Source: Agarophyton chilense (Eukaryota; Rhodophyta; Florideophyceae; Gracilariales; Gracilariaceae). From it: a DNA stretch of 64,000 nucleotides. The translations under genes and the position numbers were made by a program. This document shows, in pieces, positions 36,497-48,361 of this stretch. The first letter of the stretch is position 1. Each line of letters opens with the position of its first letter. The stretch is from assembly GCA_030374765.1 (NCBI GenBank), contig JARGXX010000095.1, positions 620,001 to 684,000 on the forward strand, written 5' to 3'. Under the pieces are notes generated by a model. It saw only the letters and a program-made list of their open reading frames with translations. It was not told the DNA's origin and made no database searches.

Positions 36497-36550
36497 GGGC
36501 TGGCGCGGTGGGGCTGGCGCGGTGGGGCTGGCGCGGTGGGGTTGGCGCAG
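36497..36550 (+). repeat. 14-bp minisatellite
   Basis: Three perfect tandem copies of GGGCTGGCGCGGTG (36497-36538) are followed by a partial copy. It is GC-rich within otherwise moderate sequence. It overlaps the end of a short Ala/Pro-rich minus frame (36442-36741), which is not convincing as a gene. Confidence 0.9.
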
Positions 36551-37213
36551 AACGCCGTGGCGAGAGCGGTGGCTGCAACGTAGCCGGCAAGGCCAGTTGA
36601 GAAGCAAGCGCTGGCGGCCAAAGCGCCAAGTGGTACGTTCGCCATTACCGGAAAAACCAGCAGCAATTTTGTGGTATTAACTACAATTCGAGTGCATCCG
36701 GGGGCTACGGAATCGGGGTGAAAGTTCTGCTCTTGAGTCACTGCAGATTTGGTCGGAGCACGCGTGACCCTTGCTCTAAAGCCCGAGACTATTAGAATAT
36801 GTATGTGTGAGTGAACCGTTGACTCGGAAACACTTTGGTTGTTTCACCGAGCTGGCTTTTTATTGCGTTGTAAATGTAGCTATCCTCTCGTATGCTAGCT
36901 ATTTAATAATCTAGCTATGTTCTTGCTCTTTCTTGGCAAGAACCTGGTGGACAACATCATCCAGTGTAGCTTTGGCCACGTAGTGTTTTGGTATGCATCT
37001 TGTGCACCACAGAGCAGTGTCCATGTAAGTTTGGTGTTATGATACACCTTAACTCTCCTAGACTCTGACAGAGAAAAACATTATCACCCGCCATAATGTG
37101 AACGTCGATGCATGATTTCTTTACAACAAGCCCGCCTTGCAGGCCTGTGCATTGTCCTGCGCACTTGGTTGTTTACTATTTTTGATCTTATACGTAATGT
37201 AGTTCTGTGCCGT
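36551..37213. other. Intergenic
   Basis: No gene is recognised. A minus frame starting near 36645 encodes a short Ala/Gly-rich hydrophobic peptide similar in character to the ORF at 39437-39649, but the similarity is compositional only. Confidence 0.4.
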
Positions 37214-37219
37214 TTTATT
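37214..37219 (-). terminator. Polyadenylation signal AATAAA
   Basis: AATAAA on the minus strand overlaps the TAA stop codon of the ORF at 37215-37748, so the 3' untranslated region would be very short. The overlap argues that the ORF is a real, compact transcription unit. Confidence 0.5.
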
Positions 37220-37748
37220 GGAATCTACACGGCCGACAACACGAAAACGGCGGCGGCACGCGATTGGCGCTTAACCGCGAACACGCACCACAGCAAGCGC
37301 CGAAAGGAAGTCCAATCTTAAAATCGTCATTACCACTCTCCTCAGGCTCATCATCCAGCACGCACGTACCCACAGCTGGCGCCGCACCATTGTCAGTTCT
37401 CTGCCACGGTATGGCGTCAACGAAGCCGCTGTCGACCTCGGCCAGTGACACAGTGGCGTTGTACATCACTTCAAACCCCACACCTTGCTCAAATTCAACC
37501 TGCAAAAATGACGCCGATTGAGCAGCGGGGAACGCAAACGTGGGCGGGCAATTATACTGCTGCCCGTCTCCTGAGAAGCATCCGTCTTCCTGGCAGGTGA
37601 TGATCACAAACGGCACTGGTTCGTTGGTTGCGACCGGCTCCTCGGATGGCAGAATGTTAACATCCTCACCAATCACAAACGGCATCGATTTGCAGAATGG
37701 CAGCACCTGTATTGTCACAATCAACAGCACGTACGAGAAACACGCCAT
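37215..37748 (-). CDS. Candidate secreted Cys-rich protein, 177 residues
   Basis: This is an uninterrupted minus-strand frame. The chosen start (Met at 37748) opens a clear signal peptide: MACFSYVLLIVTIQVLPF then CKS. The 24 residues upstream in the same frame start only 8 bp from a TATA box and lack a signal, so the downstream Met fits better. The mature part is acidic in its middle, has an N-A-T sequon (VMYNATVSL) and ends in a Cys-rich basic tail (GACCGACSRL, SCCRPC). AATAAA overlaps the stop. I do not recognise the family; a cell-wall or secreted small protein is a guess from topology. Neighbours within 2 kb are non-coding. Unlike most frames in the window, it carries no break. Confidence 0.55.
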   Translation of the reverse strand: MACFSYVLLIVTIQVLPFCKSMPFVIGEDVNILPSEEPVATNEPVPFVIITCQEDGCFSGDGQQYNCPPTFAFPAAQSASFLQVEFEQGVGFEVMYNATVSLAEVDSGFVDAIPWQRTDNGAAPAVGTCVLDDEPEESGNDDFKIGLPFGACCGACSRLSANRVPPPFSCCRPCRFQ

Positions 37749-37826
37749 GACCAGATTGTGCCTTGTCGTTGAGCACGAACAAGCGCTTGGCCGCTTGTCG
37801 TCCGCGCCTTTCAGGAGCATGGAAAG

Positions 37827-37833
37827 CTTTATA
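37827..37833 (-). promoter_or_regulatory. TATA box
   Basis: TATAAAG on the minus strand lies about 80 bp upstream of the preferred Met at 37748. That leaves room for a transcription start and a short leader. It supports the downstream start codon of the secreted-protein candidate. Confidence 0.45.
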
Positions 37834-39436
37834 ATGGTTAACGCTTACACCAACGGCAGCGCATTCTCAACGCACGTGCAACCGATACGTTGTGTACGTA
37901 ACGTGTGCGTTTTTATTCCCGTGCAGTTTTGCCAACTTTGCGCAATGGAAGGTACTTGCAACGCTCGCGCTAACGAGAGGTAAGGTTAGGTAGCTGTTTA
38001 GTTCGTCGTTACCTGTTCCCGCTACCCTCGCAGTCTAGCACACCAACTACTCTACTATACATCAGCAGTACTCTAACAGTCCATGTAGATAGCGCTCCAG
38101 CCCGCCAAGATAACTTGGCAGTAGCTCTGCACTCCCTGCGCCCTCCTCGCACAGGCTCCGCCTTCTCCGTCCTTCTGATGTCGGGTGCTGGGTACAGTGT
38201 TAGAAAACTGAATACTAGGAAACGTAGCAGCGCAGGAGAGACTGTAGTAGAATCCGCAAGGAATCGGGTACCTTACTAGTCGTGTATTTCCGACTCCTTC
38301 GTGAGCGGCCACTCGACGGACGAGTGGCCTTTTATGAGCACCCCCTGCCAAGCCAGTTGATTGCCGACTTGGCAGGAAAACTTGATTGCGCTGTCTGTGG
38401 TTCCAACCACGACATCGAACACATCAAAGATAGTTACGATAGCTAACGTATCTATATCTCTTCTTACGTAGTACTGTACTCCACTGTATCCCCTACGTGT
38501 GCACATTAAATTTGCGCTTACGTGTGTTGGAACTGGAGCGCTGGAGCCTCCTTGCCTTGGCCTCTCCGAAGGTGGGTGTGACCACTGTCGGCGGCCGTGC
38601 ATTTTATATGTTTCAGTGCAAGCTACGGAGCAAGGCGCAGTGTACAAGTAATGATGCGTGTGTCGTGCTGAGCCTTCGCCTTGCATGAGGTCCACGGATA
38701 TTAACAACGTGCACTGTTTGCGTGTCTCGCGCGTATGCGGATACGCCAGGCGAAGCACGCCGACGCACCAGCAATGGCAAGCATTCACAACACCTTCGTT
38801 CTAGAATCTTTCAGCGAGATGAATTTATTTTTTGTATTGCTAACCTTAAAGAGCAAGGACATCTACTTTTCATACATCTAATTTCGTTAATCATCTTCTC
38901 TGCGTTGGTTTTGACTTCTTCTATGCCAGACTATTTGAGCAGAAGTAATACGCCCACTCTCTTTCGTTACTTCTGTTTGTACTGGTTTCTTCCAGTCCAT
39001 GTCCGGTATTATATGCCAACAGAACGGATCACTAAGATCAGTTAAAATCAGCTTTCGGGAAGCTATAAATGATATCACTTGCGCTGCAATTAACACAAGC
39101 CACAAACTATAACAACAACTATTACTAGAAACAAACTTTAGCTACAAATCATTGAATCCTTTTGACTAAACAAAAATCTTTAAACACATCAAACCTTCTT
39201 TCTAGAAATTTTACAATAACCAAATGCAACAGTAAACAAAAGAAAGTGTAGACACTACCGCCGTACAGCGGTCCGCGCAAATCCGTTGGACTCGTCTTCG
39301 ATGTTGTGTGTTGGGAATCTGATAGAAACATTCTCGTCGCTCGTCAACGTCAGACAGATCAATGTATTCGTGTCGTATAGTGCCACTAAAAATTAGCTAA
39401 GACACCCGGTCATTCACTGCTCACGGCGCGGGGGGA
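37834..39436. other. Intergenic
   Basis: No gene is recognised. The 170-codon minus frame at 38276-38788 is His/Cys/Arg-rich, overlaps plus frames and has no motif. The block GGAGCGCTGGAGCCT near 38531 recurs near 40129, hinting at a further copy of an interspersed repeat. Confidence 0.4.
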
Positions 39437-39649
39437 CTATTTGGAATTTTGAATTTTACCGACGGCTATGGCAGCGCAACCGGCAGCGGACACGGCTGTT
39501 CCTGCTTCAGTGGCAGTGATGGCGGAGAGAATTGAAGGAATGGTCAAGGTGGCTGTGGTGCCTGCATCAAATGCAGAGAAAGCTAACACGGTAACGAGCG
39601 CAGTGCCGCCTGCAGCTACTTGCCAGAAACGTGAGTCCCAGAATCCCAT
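39437..39649 (-). CDS. Possible small hydrophobic protein, 70 residues
   Basis: The minus frame opens with an ATG in a strong context (CAACCATGGG). The protein is rich in Ala, Thr and Gly, with two hydrophobic stretches at about residues 12-30 and 45-63, and ends in a short polar tail (KIQNSK). It could be a small two-span membrane protein. I do not recognise a family. The reverse strand also carries an open frame, so composition could explain both. Nothing else around it suggests an operon-like or paralogous arrangement. Confidence 0.3.
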   Translation of the reverse strand: MGFWDSRFWQVAAGGTALVTVLAFSAFDAGTTATLTIPSILSAITATEAGTAVSAAGCAAIAVGKIQNSK

Positions 39650-39710
39650 GGTTGGGCGGAAGAGTTGGCGATGGGGTGGAAAAAGGCTATGTTGAAGGAT
39701 TGAGTGGTTA

Positions 39711-39740
39711 TTGGTGGTGGTGGTGGTGGTAGTGGTGGTG
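39711..39740 (+). repeat. (TGG)n simple repeat
   Basis: About nine TGG units with one interruption. On the minus strand it reads as a poly-proline run in one frame, which is not evidence of a gene. Confidence 0.85.
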
Positions 39741-40237
39741 AGAAGCCGAGCTGGGTAGCAGTGGGGCTTATGTAGAGATTGCCAGCTCGGATTGTCCGCC
39801 TTTTTTCTTTTGATGCGAGCTCTTCACCACACGCAGCCTTCGTATGAAGGACACTTGCAGACAACAATACTTGGCACAACTTTGAAAAGCTCTTCAGCCA
39901 TTGGTTATTCTAGGGCACGTGTACTGTGGGGCGCGCTCTAAAGTAACACTCTGGCGCTTTTCGTGCACTGCTGAAGACAGCCAGGACTTCTGGCCTTGCT
40001 ATGTGCGTTGCCCTTTGTTACAAAACTGGTATTTTTCTGGCTTGGTTCATTAAAACTGGCATCAGTGAAACGTCAGTTACCATTGCGAATTTGCCAACGG
40101 TATTCACACTGATTGTTAAAATTGGAGCGCTGGAGCCTTTCTGTGGGAAGCAGTCGTACGCAGAGCGGAAGGGCTGTTGGTCTGGTGTCTAGTGTGCACT
40201 CGCAACGCGCGGTGGAACCCGAGGAAGGTGGAACGGG
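39741..40237. other. Intergenic
   Basis: No gene is recognised. It contains the block GGAGCGCTGGAGCCT near 40129 that also occurs near 38531. Confidence 0.4.
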
Positions 40238-40620
40238 CACAAGGTGTCTCCTCTTGCTCTTCTGTCCCCAGTGTCTTGGGGTGGAGCAAGAATGAGGTTT
40301 AGTATGCAGCGCCGGCGGCATTGTGCCAAAGCGCAATCTTGTATTGCACACTTTTCGCCTTGGCACGATACAATAAAATTTGATTTTTTGGAGTGCGGTC
40401 AAATGCTCAGCAACTCGCTTTCTGACCCTAAACGAAATATTTCTTTCGTGCGTCTCTCTCACAGGCTGTGCGGGCCTTCAGCGATTTGCGACTACTTTTT
40501 TTCTTTTCGATTTGCCACGCACGCGCCACAACGCTAAATTTGCGACGTCACTGCTTCCGTCACTCTTAAAGAAACCTTTCACGCGGAAGTCTACGTGTTA
40601 CTTCTCTTTGGACAGCATGG
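40238..40620. repeat. Diverged interspersed repeat, copy 2
   Basis: This is the partner of 330-760, in the same orientation, with the shared blocks listed there. Here the repeat is followed directly by a short plus frame starting with ATG at 40617, suggesting the repeat may be the upstream part of an element that once had a gene. The other copy has lost anything comparable. Confidence 0.55.
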
Positions 40621-40763
40621 ACGACTGTGGTAAAAAGCAAGGAACTTCTCTGGTAGCATTTGCTTGGGTAACCCAGAGACAGAGGAGTGTAGCCGTGAAC
40701 AGGCTCAAAGCTGCTGACAGACTTGTTACCATACAGCACATTCTTAACGAATGTGGCTTTTGA
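40617..40763 (+). CDS. Short ORF of unknown function
   Basis: 48 codons starting MDDCGKKQGTSL and ending QHILNECGF. It is basic in the middle and probably helical. It begins right after the repeat at 40238-40620. It might be the N-terminal remnant of a transposase, since PIF/Harbinger proteins often have such short helical N-termini, but there is no diagnostic motif. The following 270 bp have no clear continuation. Confidence 0.25.
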   Translation: MDDCGKKQGTSLVAFAWVTQRQRSVAVNRLKAADRLVTIQHILNECGF

Positions 40764-41032
40764 GAGGATTTAAAAGTCCATGCGATACACTTGACGAGTT
40801 TCCCTCAGATAACCTTCGTCGAGAAGGAGCGTTTGAACAAATGTCCGGATGGTCTCGTTTCTGGATTCGACATTTTCAATTTTGTTGTGGCGTTGAGCGA
40901 GGCGCGGTTCGAATGATATCTGATTCTCCGCACACAATCACTGAATTGAGTCGTTATTGAACTCTGGGTCTCCTGATAACATCGATGGAGGCCCAAAGAC
41001 ATCAAACCAATGAACGAAAATCATGCGAGTGG

Positions 41033-41477
41033 TGTGAAGGAGCGAGGATAACGGTTGAGCTCTGTAAGCCACCGGGCCCTGAGGTCTCTTACAAACGACA
41101 TGTGGACGGGTCGACCTCAGGTAGACTCATGTAGATTATTAATTTGTTTTAATTAGTGTAATAGATTAGCATTACAGTGCCGGGAGATCTCAGCGCCTCG
41201 CCAGTACTATTTACTTGGCTCGAGTGACGCTTCTCCCTTAGAGTAAGGTAGGAACCGTTAGGATACTAAATTATCCCCTTTGGTATATTAGTTCCACCCT
41301 TTGGTCTTCAAGCCATCGTTTCTGTAGCTCCAACCTGTAGGATTACGCAGTAGACGCCAGCCCATTGCACCAAGTACTCTGGGAGTGCTGCCGTCAATAA
41401 ATCGGTCCTTAGGACCCGCTCTTTAACGCTACCACCGGTCGAGACCCGTACGCTGACCCAACAGTCATTGCGTTACA
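41033..41477 (+). repeat. 5' LTR of family C copy 1
   Basis: It begins TGTGAAGGAGCGAGG and ends TTACA (TG...CA form), 445 bp. It aligns over its whole length with the minus-strand LTR at 56683-57128, at about 88 percent identity by eye. Two bases after its end lies TGGTCTCCCGAGT, a plausible primer-binding site, and gag follows. Confidence 0.85.
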
Positions 41478-41511
41478 TTTTGGTCTCCCGAGTTAAAAAC
41501 ATTTGAAATAA

Positions 41512-43818
41512 TTGAGCGGACCACTGGAACGAAGAATTATCCGGAATCTAACCTTTGGTTTATTTCCCCAACAGACCAGAAGTACAGAAGCAATCGCCAT
41601 TATGGATCCAGGAAACACACCCTACGGACCCGACCATAGAACTCCCACGGCAGGAACAGCTGCCACTGCAATGCTAATGATGTCCCCTGAACCACAGGTT
41701 GATAATGTTAGCGACCGCAGGAGCACGAGAAGCCAGCTGCAAGGAGTACTGACTTCTATGGACGAACCTGAAAGGATTCGCCGAAAACCCACGGTAGCAG
41801 CGCGTTTACGATAATACCTCACCAGGACCACCTCTAGACCAGGAACACTACAAGGAGAACTCCGTAAGACCGAAGGAATTCGCGAAAACCTGCCTGCAGG
41901 TCTTGCCGACCTTCTCTGGCCCCGTCTCCGTGAGCTCTGCTCAACCCACGTGGATTCCATTATGGACGTGCGACTCGCTACGGCGATCGCTGACCATACG
42001 GATTACCTCATCGCGCGAATCATCCCCAAGGTCATGGATTCTGAGTTATTCATAGACGCCCTCCTACAGGCCGTTCAAGGAGCAGTTACCCGCCAGGCAG
42101 GCAATTCGGTCTCTAGGTCCACCCCACCACAAATTAACCATCTGGTCTCTATATGGCAATCCCCTCCCGAACCCCCAGGAGCGGCGGAATTATCCGCCCC
42201 TCGCCGGGAATACCATGAGGAAAACCCCATGGTGGGACAATCTAGGAGCAGAATAGAAGCTCCGCGTCTAGATGAGAGACAGGTTGCCCATCAGTAGAAT
42301 CCAAGGGAGGGACAAGCGAGGAGCAGAAGAGAAGCTCCGCGTCTAGAAGAGAGACCGCTTGCCCCACCCGACGGATTCTATGAGGTACAGCGACCTCAGG
42401 GCTCCATCGGATTTGATAGAGAGATCGATCCTTTAATTCCCTACTCCCCTGGAAAGAAGAAAAGAAGCAACCGTAGGAGAAAGAAGAACAGAAGAAGCGA
42501 GAGAAGAAATCATTCGGACACGAGTGATTCCGAATCGGCGTCGACCGAAAAAACCGACTGAGAAGTGAATGAGGCTGCCGTTCGAGGCCTCAGACCACTG
42601 ACAACCACCAACAAACTTTTACTTAAGGTTCTAGATTACCTGAATTACCGTCTGGCCGACAGGTCCGCGAAATATTCTGGTTCGGTGGCTCGCAGAGTCG
42701 CCAAATTGGCCAAACGGATGCAACGAACCATTACGGACAAGTTCTCGGGTTCCGATCCCATTTCTGTCTTTAGATTTCTCAGTTTGTTCCGTACGGCCTG
42801 CGATCAGAACGGTGTCCACAAGTGCGCCACTCTGTACCTTTCCGAATTCTTCCTCACAGGACACGCGCGTGACCGAGTGGTTTCGAGGATATCTGGCACA
42901 ACTGACCTCTTGGATGCTAAAGACCGTGAGCTCCTCAGGTCAAATCCTCAAGATGTTCACTACCTCTTGGAAACTTACGCCACGGATGACGTGATAATGG
43001 ATGCCCACCAGAAAGTAATATCCTTTTAGCAGAGCTCCAACATGCCCGAATCGGCTTTCGCTGACGACCTATGGCAGAAGGCTTACTGATGTGGAAACGT
43101 GTCCTCCGAAGAACGACCTAAACGTCACTTCATCACGAGATTGCTCCCTGCCATTCGGACACATGGGCGCAATTACCACACAGAAAACCCGCAATACTCC
43201 TTCCGAAGGCTCGTTACCTACGCCGAAGGTTATGGCAAAACCTACAGGACCTCAAAACGCAACGCTGATAGAACCAGAAGACACGCAACTCCATGGCGTA
43301 AACCCAACCAAGCCCATTTGGTTAGCTCCACGGTATCCGACATGGATGCATCACTCCATTACGCCGATTCAAGAGATGTCCTTGCGGTCAATTTCAGTGT
43401 TCCTCCATTCGGGCCCCCATCATATACCTCCCAGGGAACTACAGCGACCACTGGACCACCCACACCCAAGTATTCTCCCTTTCCGCCCCGCAAGGACGTT
43501 TTTGTTCGCTCCCCAAGGGCTTGCTTCCTCTGCCTCTCGGTGATCCAACCTTGTGACTGTACGAGGCATCTGCCTGAAGACGCACGTAAAAACCTCCTAG
43601 CCCTAAGGGAAAAGAATTACCGGGTGCGAAGATCCGCAGGAATGTATAACAGGACACAGCAACGAACCACAGGGACCCCCGGAAGCTCACGCTATGCCAC
43701 GCTTCGGGATACTCCGATTAAAGCCCCACAGGTCAACGCCATTGTAGATCTTACGGACGACCCCGTGGAAGAATCCTTTCCTCAGGAAGAAACAGAAACC
43801 CCATCGGAAAACTCCTAG
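41512..43818 (+). pseudogene. gag of family C copy 1
   Basis: The segments correspond one-to-one with those of copy 2 at 54345-56648. They are an N-terminal variable part, a helical part around ATAIADHTDYLIARI, an Arg-rich Ser/Asp linker, a capsid-like domain ending in LLETYATDDVIM, and a Cys-containing stretch (CFLCLSVIQPCDC). The last replaces a canonical zinc knuckle. Several breaks. Confidence 0.7.
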
Positions 43819-43868
43819 AGGGACGTCTCGAGGCAAATCCTCCATCTTTTAGCCCCTGCCTCAACCAA

Positions 43869-46800
43869 TTGGACGGTCATAAGCCAAAGAGATCCTCACC
43901 TCCAAATACAAACCACCCACAATGGACCACTCAGGATGAACCACAATTAAAAAACAGTAACGACCCTGTGTGTATTCTCAGAAAAGAGGACTGTAAAGTT
44001 CGAGTAATTGTAGGACTTCGTTCCAACAACTCTCGAGTGACCACAGCTGTGTCGGACACAGGCCCTGGTCCCAGCTTGGTCCATCCTAAGCTACTCCAAC
44101 TGTGGTGGCAAGATTTCGTTCAGGCAAGGAAGACCCCAAGGGTTACCGAAGCATCACGTAGACCAATGGACATTAAAGGGAAAGTATCACTTTACCTCCA
44201 GGTTGGACATTTCAAATTCCGCACGTGGTTTCTTGTATGTCCTAACTTGGTCGCTGAGGCAATCCTAGGGACCTCCTTTATCGATCGATGCATCAAGGCC
44301 ATTTACCCAGGCCTTAGGGAAGTCTTGTTCTACCGGGCACCTTTCATCTCCATAACTGGTTCCGCCCCCGGGCCAGAAGCGAACCGCAAACGAGCGGTTG
44401 TCTCCGAAAACACGAGGTCCAATAAGGTTCGCATGTCAAAGACCATTACGATACCCCCGATGACCCAAATCGCTGTATCGGTCCATTCCCAGTCTTCAGG
44501 TCTCGTAACGATTCAGAACCACCCGAAAACGGTTCTGAAGCACCTTACCTTGATGGTCAATGGATTAATGGACATCCACTCCAACAGGCCATTCTTGGTC
44601 ACAATCAGAAACTTCAGAGACAAACCCGTATGGTTACCTAAAGGTACAATGACTGGTTTCACTTTACCCGCGCCTGTGGCCATTATGGAGGCCCAAATGA
44701 ATAACCTTGCTACGCCAACTCTCGACGAAGACGTCGACTCTTGGGAGGGGACGGTCGCCATCGGCGAAGAATTCGAGTCCTATAGGCCCCAAGTACTTGA
44801 TCTTCTCAGGGAATACCAGGCCATGTGGCCAGGTAGATTGGGCACATTCAGAGCCACTACACACTGCATTGACTTTCAGGATGATGCTAGACAACAGTTT
44901 TAGCACCCATACCGTACAGGCCTTAAAGGTAGGGAAAATGTTGCGGACCAGATGGACAAGATGCGCAAAGCTAAATTCATAGAGCCTGCGCCTCCAAACC
45001 AATCCATATGGGAAAGTCCCCTTGTCCTCGTGGCGAAGAAAGATGGTTCCGTCAGGTCCTGTGTCGACTACGGGAAGCTAAACGCAGTAACTAAGACCGA
45101 ATCATACCTGATACCCCGCATGGACGACTGTTTGATTTTTTTAGGCGAAGCTGTCATACCTACCACACTGGACGCTAACTCTGGGTACTGGAAAATCCCG
45201 TTGGCCGAAGACGCGAGAGCGCTGACAACCTTTACCACCAATGAAGGTATGTTCAGTTTTACTCGCCTGTCCTTTGGTTTGAAGAATACACCAGCCCCCT
45301 TCCAACGATCAATGGACATTATACTGTCCAGAGTCCAATGGAAGTTCGCCCTGGTCTATTTGCAAGACGTTATAATCTTCTCACGGAGCGTAAAGTAACA
45401 CCTTCGCCACGTCTAGAAGGTGCTAACAATCCTACAAGACGCTGGGGAAACACTGAAACTCCGCAAATGCGCTTTCTTCCAGGCCTCAGTGGACTATCTC
45501 GGTCATGTCGTTTTCCCAGGAAAGCTAAAGGTGGCCACCCGGACCACAAATGCGATTCGCCGAGCTAAGCCTCCTAGGACACACACGGAACTATGATCCT
45601 TCGTGGGCTTGTGCAACGTTTACCGACGGTTCGTTCAAGGGTTTGCCAAGATCTCGGCCCCTCTCAACGCGATTCAGAAGAAGGGAACACCTTCTTAGTT
45701 CAAAGCCCTTACCTAGGACCAGTACGAGGCATTTGAGACCGTAAAGGACAAATTTCTGAACCCACCTATATTGGCTGTACCAAAACCCAATAAGGCCTTT
45801 GTTCTGGATACAGACATCTCAGATGTCCAAGTGGGATGTGCACTGCTACAGGAACAGGAGTCACCGAAGAACTATCGACCTATTGGCTACTGGAGCAGAA
45901 CGCTCACCAGCACGGAGCGAAACTACAGCACGACCGAAAAGGAATGTCTAGACATCGTATGGTCTGTATTGACTCTCCGTCCGTAACTCGAGGGAACCAG
46001 GTTTACCATTAGGACAGACCATGATTCACTCCGCTGGTTACTCAATATGACCGATGCATTGAGTTGCCTGGCTAGGTGGCGCCTCAGGCTCTCCCAATAT
46101 GATTACGAGATAACCTTTAGGCCAGGAATCAAGCACAAGGCAACAGATGCCCTCTCGCGAATCATTACTGACGGAACTGACGACAATCCATTGCACGACC
46201 TAATTCCTACCCCCTTTACAGACGACGGACCTAAGGACTATACGGAAACAAATGACCTTAGGGGTAAGGTGCAATCGGAGGATCCTGATGTAAAGGAGAA
46301 CAAAGTATACCTATTGGACTGGGAGATACTACCGCCCAATTCGGCACCACCTCAGGTTAATGCGATAGCCCCGGAGGAAAAAGAGCCCCTCCCTATAACT
46401 ATTGAGGAACTCCTACAGGCACAGGTCGAAGACGAGTACTGCAAGGAAACAGCCCAATTGGTAGAAACCATAGGATGCCTGTTCGACTATGACCTATTTT
46501 GACTACTATGACGCCACTCACCGCTGGATGGCGCACTCCAACGGGTAGTACCAACTTTGCTAAGGGCGCTATTCCTATACCTCGCCCAGTTCCCGCGCTT
46601 GGCTGGTCACCATGGAGGCCGACGAATGTACCAGACCCTAAGGGAGTTCTTATACTGGCCACTAATGGCGCAGAACCTATGGCAAACTGCACGGAACTGT
46701 GCATCGTGCGCACAGATCCGAAGGTCTCGGGTCAACCATTAGGCCAAACTGAAGCGCCTCCCCGCCGCAGGTCCGATGGAATTTGTGGCAATGGATATAC

Positions 46801-47490
46801 TTGGGCCTTTGCCTAGGTCATCCCATGGGAAACGGTTTGTTTTGGTTATAACTGATAGGTTTATCAAACGTACTCGAGCCCTACCCTTAGGAAAGACGAC
46901 GGCCACGGATGTCGCCACGGCCTTATTGTCCCACTCGGTATATCTATATGGCATGCCACTCTACCTCCTTACGGATAATGGCAGCCAGTTTGTATCCAAA
47001 TTCTTCTCGCACGTTTGTGCTACCTTAGGAATCAAACATGTGACCATCACGGCCTACCACCAGCAGGCCAAAGGCCAAGCCGAACGCTTCAACCGCACCG
47101 TTTTGAACCGATTGCCACACTACGTATCGGAACACCAACTGGACTAGGACGACTACGTTGAGCCACTGGTTTATCCCTACAACACGAAGTTGCACGCTTC
47201 CACAGGGACAACACCGTTCGAATTAACGCTAACGAGAGCGCCGCCGCCAATAGCTGTTGACCTTTAGGAGTCTATCATATCCCAGGCCATAACCGAAGGA
47301 TTGAATCCTACCCAGGCGAAGCGCTACTCGCACCAACGCATCGACCGCATTATCCAATCGGCCAGAACTATACTAACCAAAGCTCAACGGCGCTACAAAG
47401 TCAATTTCGACAAAGCCGTTTGGAACACACCGACCTTTTCAGGAAGGAGTTCTGGTTTACCTGGACCGGACACCGAAGGACAGTGAGGAA
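43869..47490 (+). pseudogene. pol of family C copy 1 (protease to integrase)
   Basis: A retropepsin-like region (VSDTGPGPSLVHP) lies near 44050 and RT (LDANSGYWKIP, FGLKNTPAPFQ) at about 45160-45400. RNase H (DTDISDVQVGCALL) lies near 45810 and integrase (AMDILGPLP, LTDNGSQF, KGQAERFN) between 46780 and 47100. Many breaks. From about 45320 to the end it is nearly identical to copy 2, and both share several of the same breaks. Confidence 0.75.
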
Positions 47491-47829
47491 CTCGAGGACA
47501 CCAAGCGGAAGCTCTTACCCCGCTCAACCGGACCATACAGAGTCATTTAGGCCAATGAACACACCATCACGTTGCTAATTGACGGCCTACAGGACACCGT
47601 GTCTATTGATCTCGTGACAAGAGCTCCAAGTTCCTCCGGACCACCAAAGCCCCGGTCCCCTGGCCCAACGGAATCACCACGACCTCAGGTCGACGTTCAA
47701 GTCTTCATACCCCCTAAAGCAGTTCCCGCGGACTAGACTAACCCCACGAACACGATGGCGAGTGCCAACTACTATGATACATTTCTCCCAACCGACTCCG
47801 ATGGAGTCGCCTCTCTAGACCACACTCTC

Positions 47830-48005
47830 CTACCGGAGAATGAACACCAACCGGACTATGTGATCGAGTGCATCATCTCCGCCAGTCGGGGAGAAGATGG
47901 AACTATGCGCTATCGCGTCCATTGGTTCGGCTACACACCTGGGGAAGATACGTAGCAAGAGCCCCAAACTATTCCGGCTAATTTTATCGCCCGCTATTGG
48001 CGCAG
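47830..48005 (+). pseudogene. Chromodomain of family C copy 1
   Basis: The plus strand reads DYVIECIISASRGEDG, YRVHWFGYTPGEDT, EPQTIPANFIARYW. This is a typical integrase-linked chromodomain with Y-V-I-E, V-H-W-F-G-Y, the acidic E-D-T turn and the C-terminal helix. It places family C among chromoviruses. Confidence 0.75.
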
Positions 48006-48280
48006 AATCAGCCACTCGGAGTGCAGCCTTCAGGATGGGGAAATTATTGGTCCGAATAGTTCAACCATTGCTCCGTATAATCCCCCAACGCCTCCCAAAC
48101 CGTCTCCTGACACGACAGTTCGCCGAAGCACGACGGTTCGTCGTAGCTCCCGCATCAGGGAACAAGGGCAGCCTTTCGAAGACACCTTGGGAACACCCGA
48201 GACGCTCTCAAGATTGGACCCCTTCCCGAGGCTCACACGATTGAGATCCTAAAACGACCTCGGGAAAGCACAAGCATTAA

Positions 48281-48286
48281 TTTATT
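48281..48286 (-). terminator. Possible polyadenylation signal AATAAA
   Basis: AATAAA on the minus strand, about 75 bp downstream of the stop of the antisense ORF at 48362-48823. Position suits a 3' end signal for that ORF. Confidence 0.35.
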
Positions 48287-48361
48287 TAACAACTAACAGA
48301 GGTAGAACAGCCCTCATCATAACCTCAAGGTTTGTGAAAACGCTCGGAACACCAACTGGAC

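Larger units (their letters stand above)
41033..48250 (+). mobile_element. Ty3/gypsy chromovirus, family C copy 1
   Basis: LTR, gag, protease, RT, RNase H, integrase and chromodomain lie in order on the plus strand. The copy is broken in many places but every part can be recognised. Its right end is not followed directly by an LTR. A 1.9-kb spacer lies between the end of pol and a plus-oriented LTR fragment at 50165-50315, which may be its displaced 3' LTR. It forms an inverted repeat with copy 2 (50316-57128). Confidence 0.85.

Noticed and set aside
38276-38788. 170-codon minus frame
   Set aside because: His/Cys/Arg-rich without motifs and overlapping other frames; it covers the repeat block at 38531.
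48334-48360. TGTGAAAACGCTCGG as a start of the 3' LTR of family C copy 1
   Set aside because: Similarity to the LTR ends after about 12 bases; the real LTR-like sequence is at 50165-50315.
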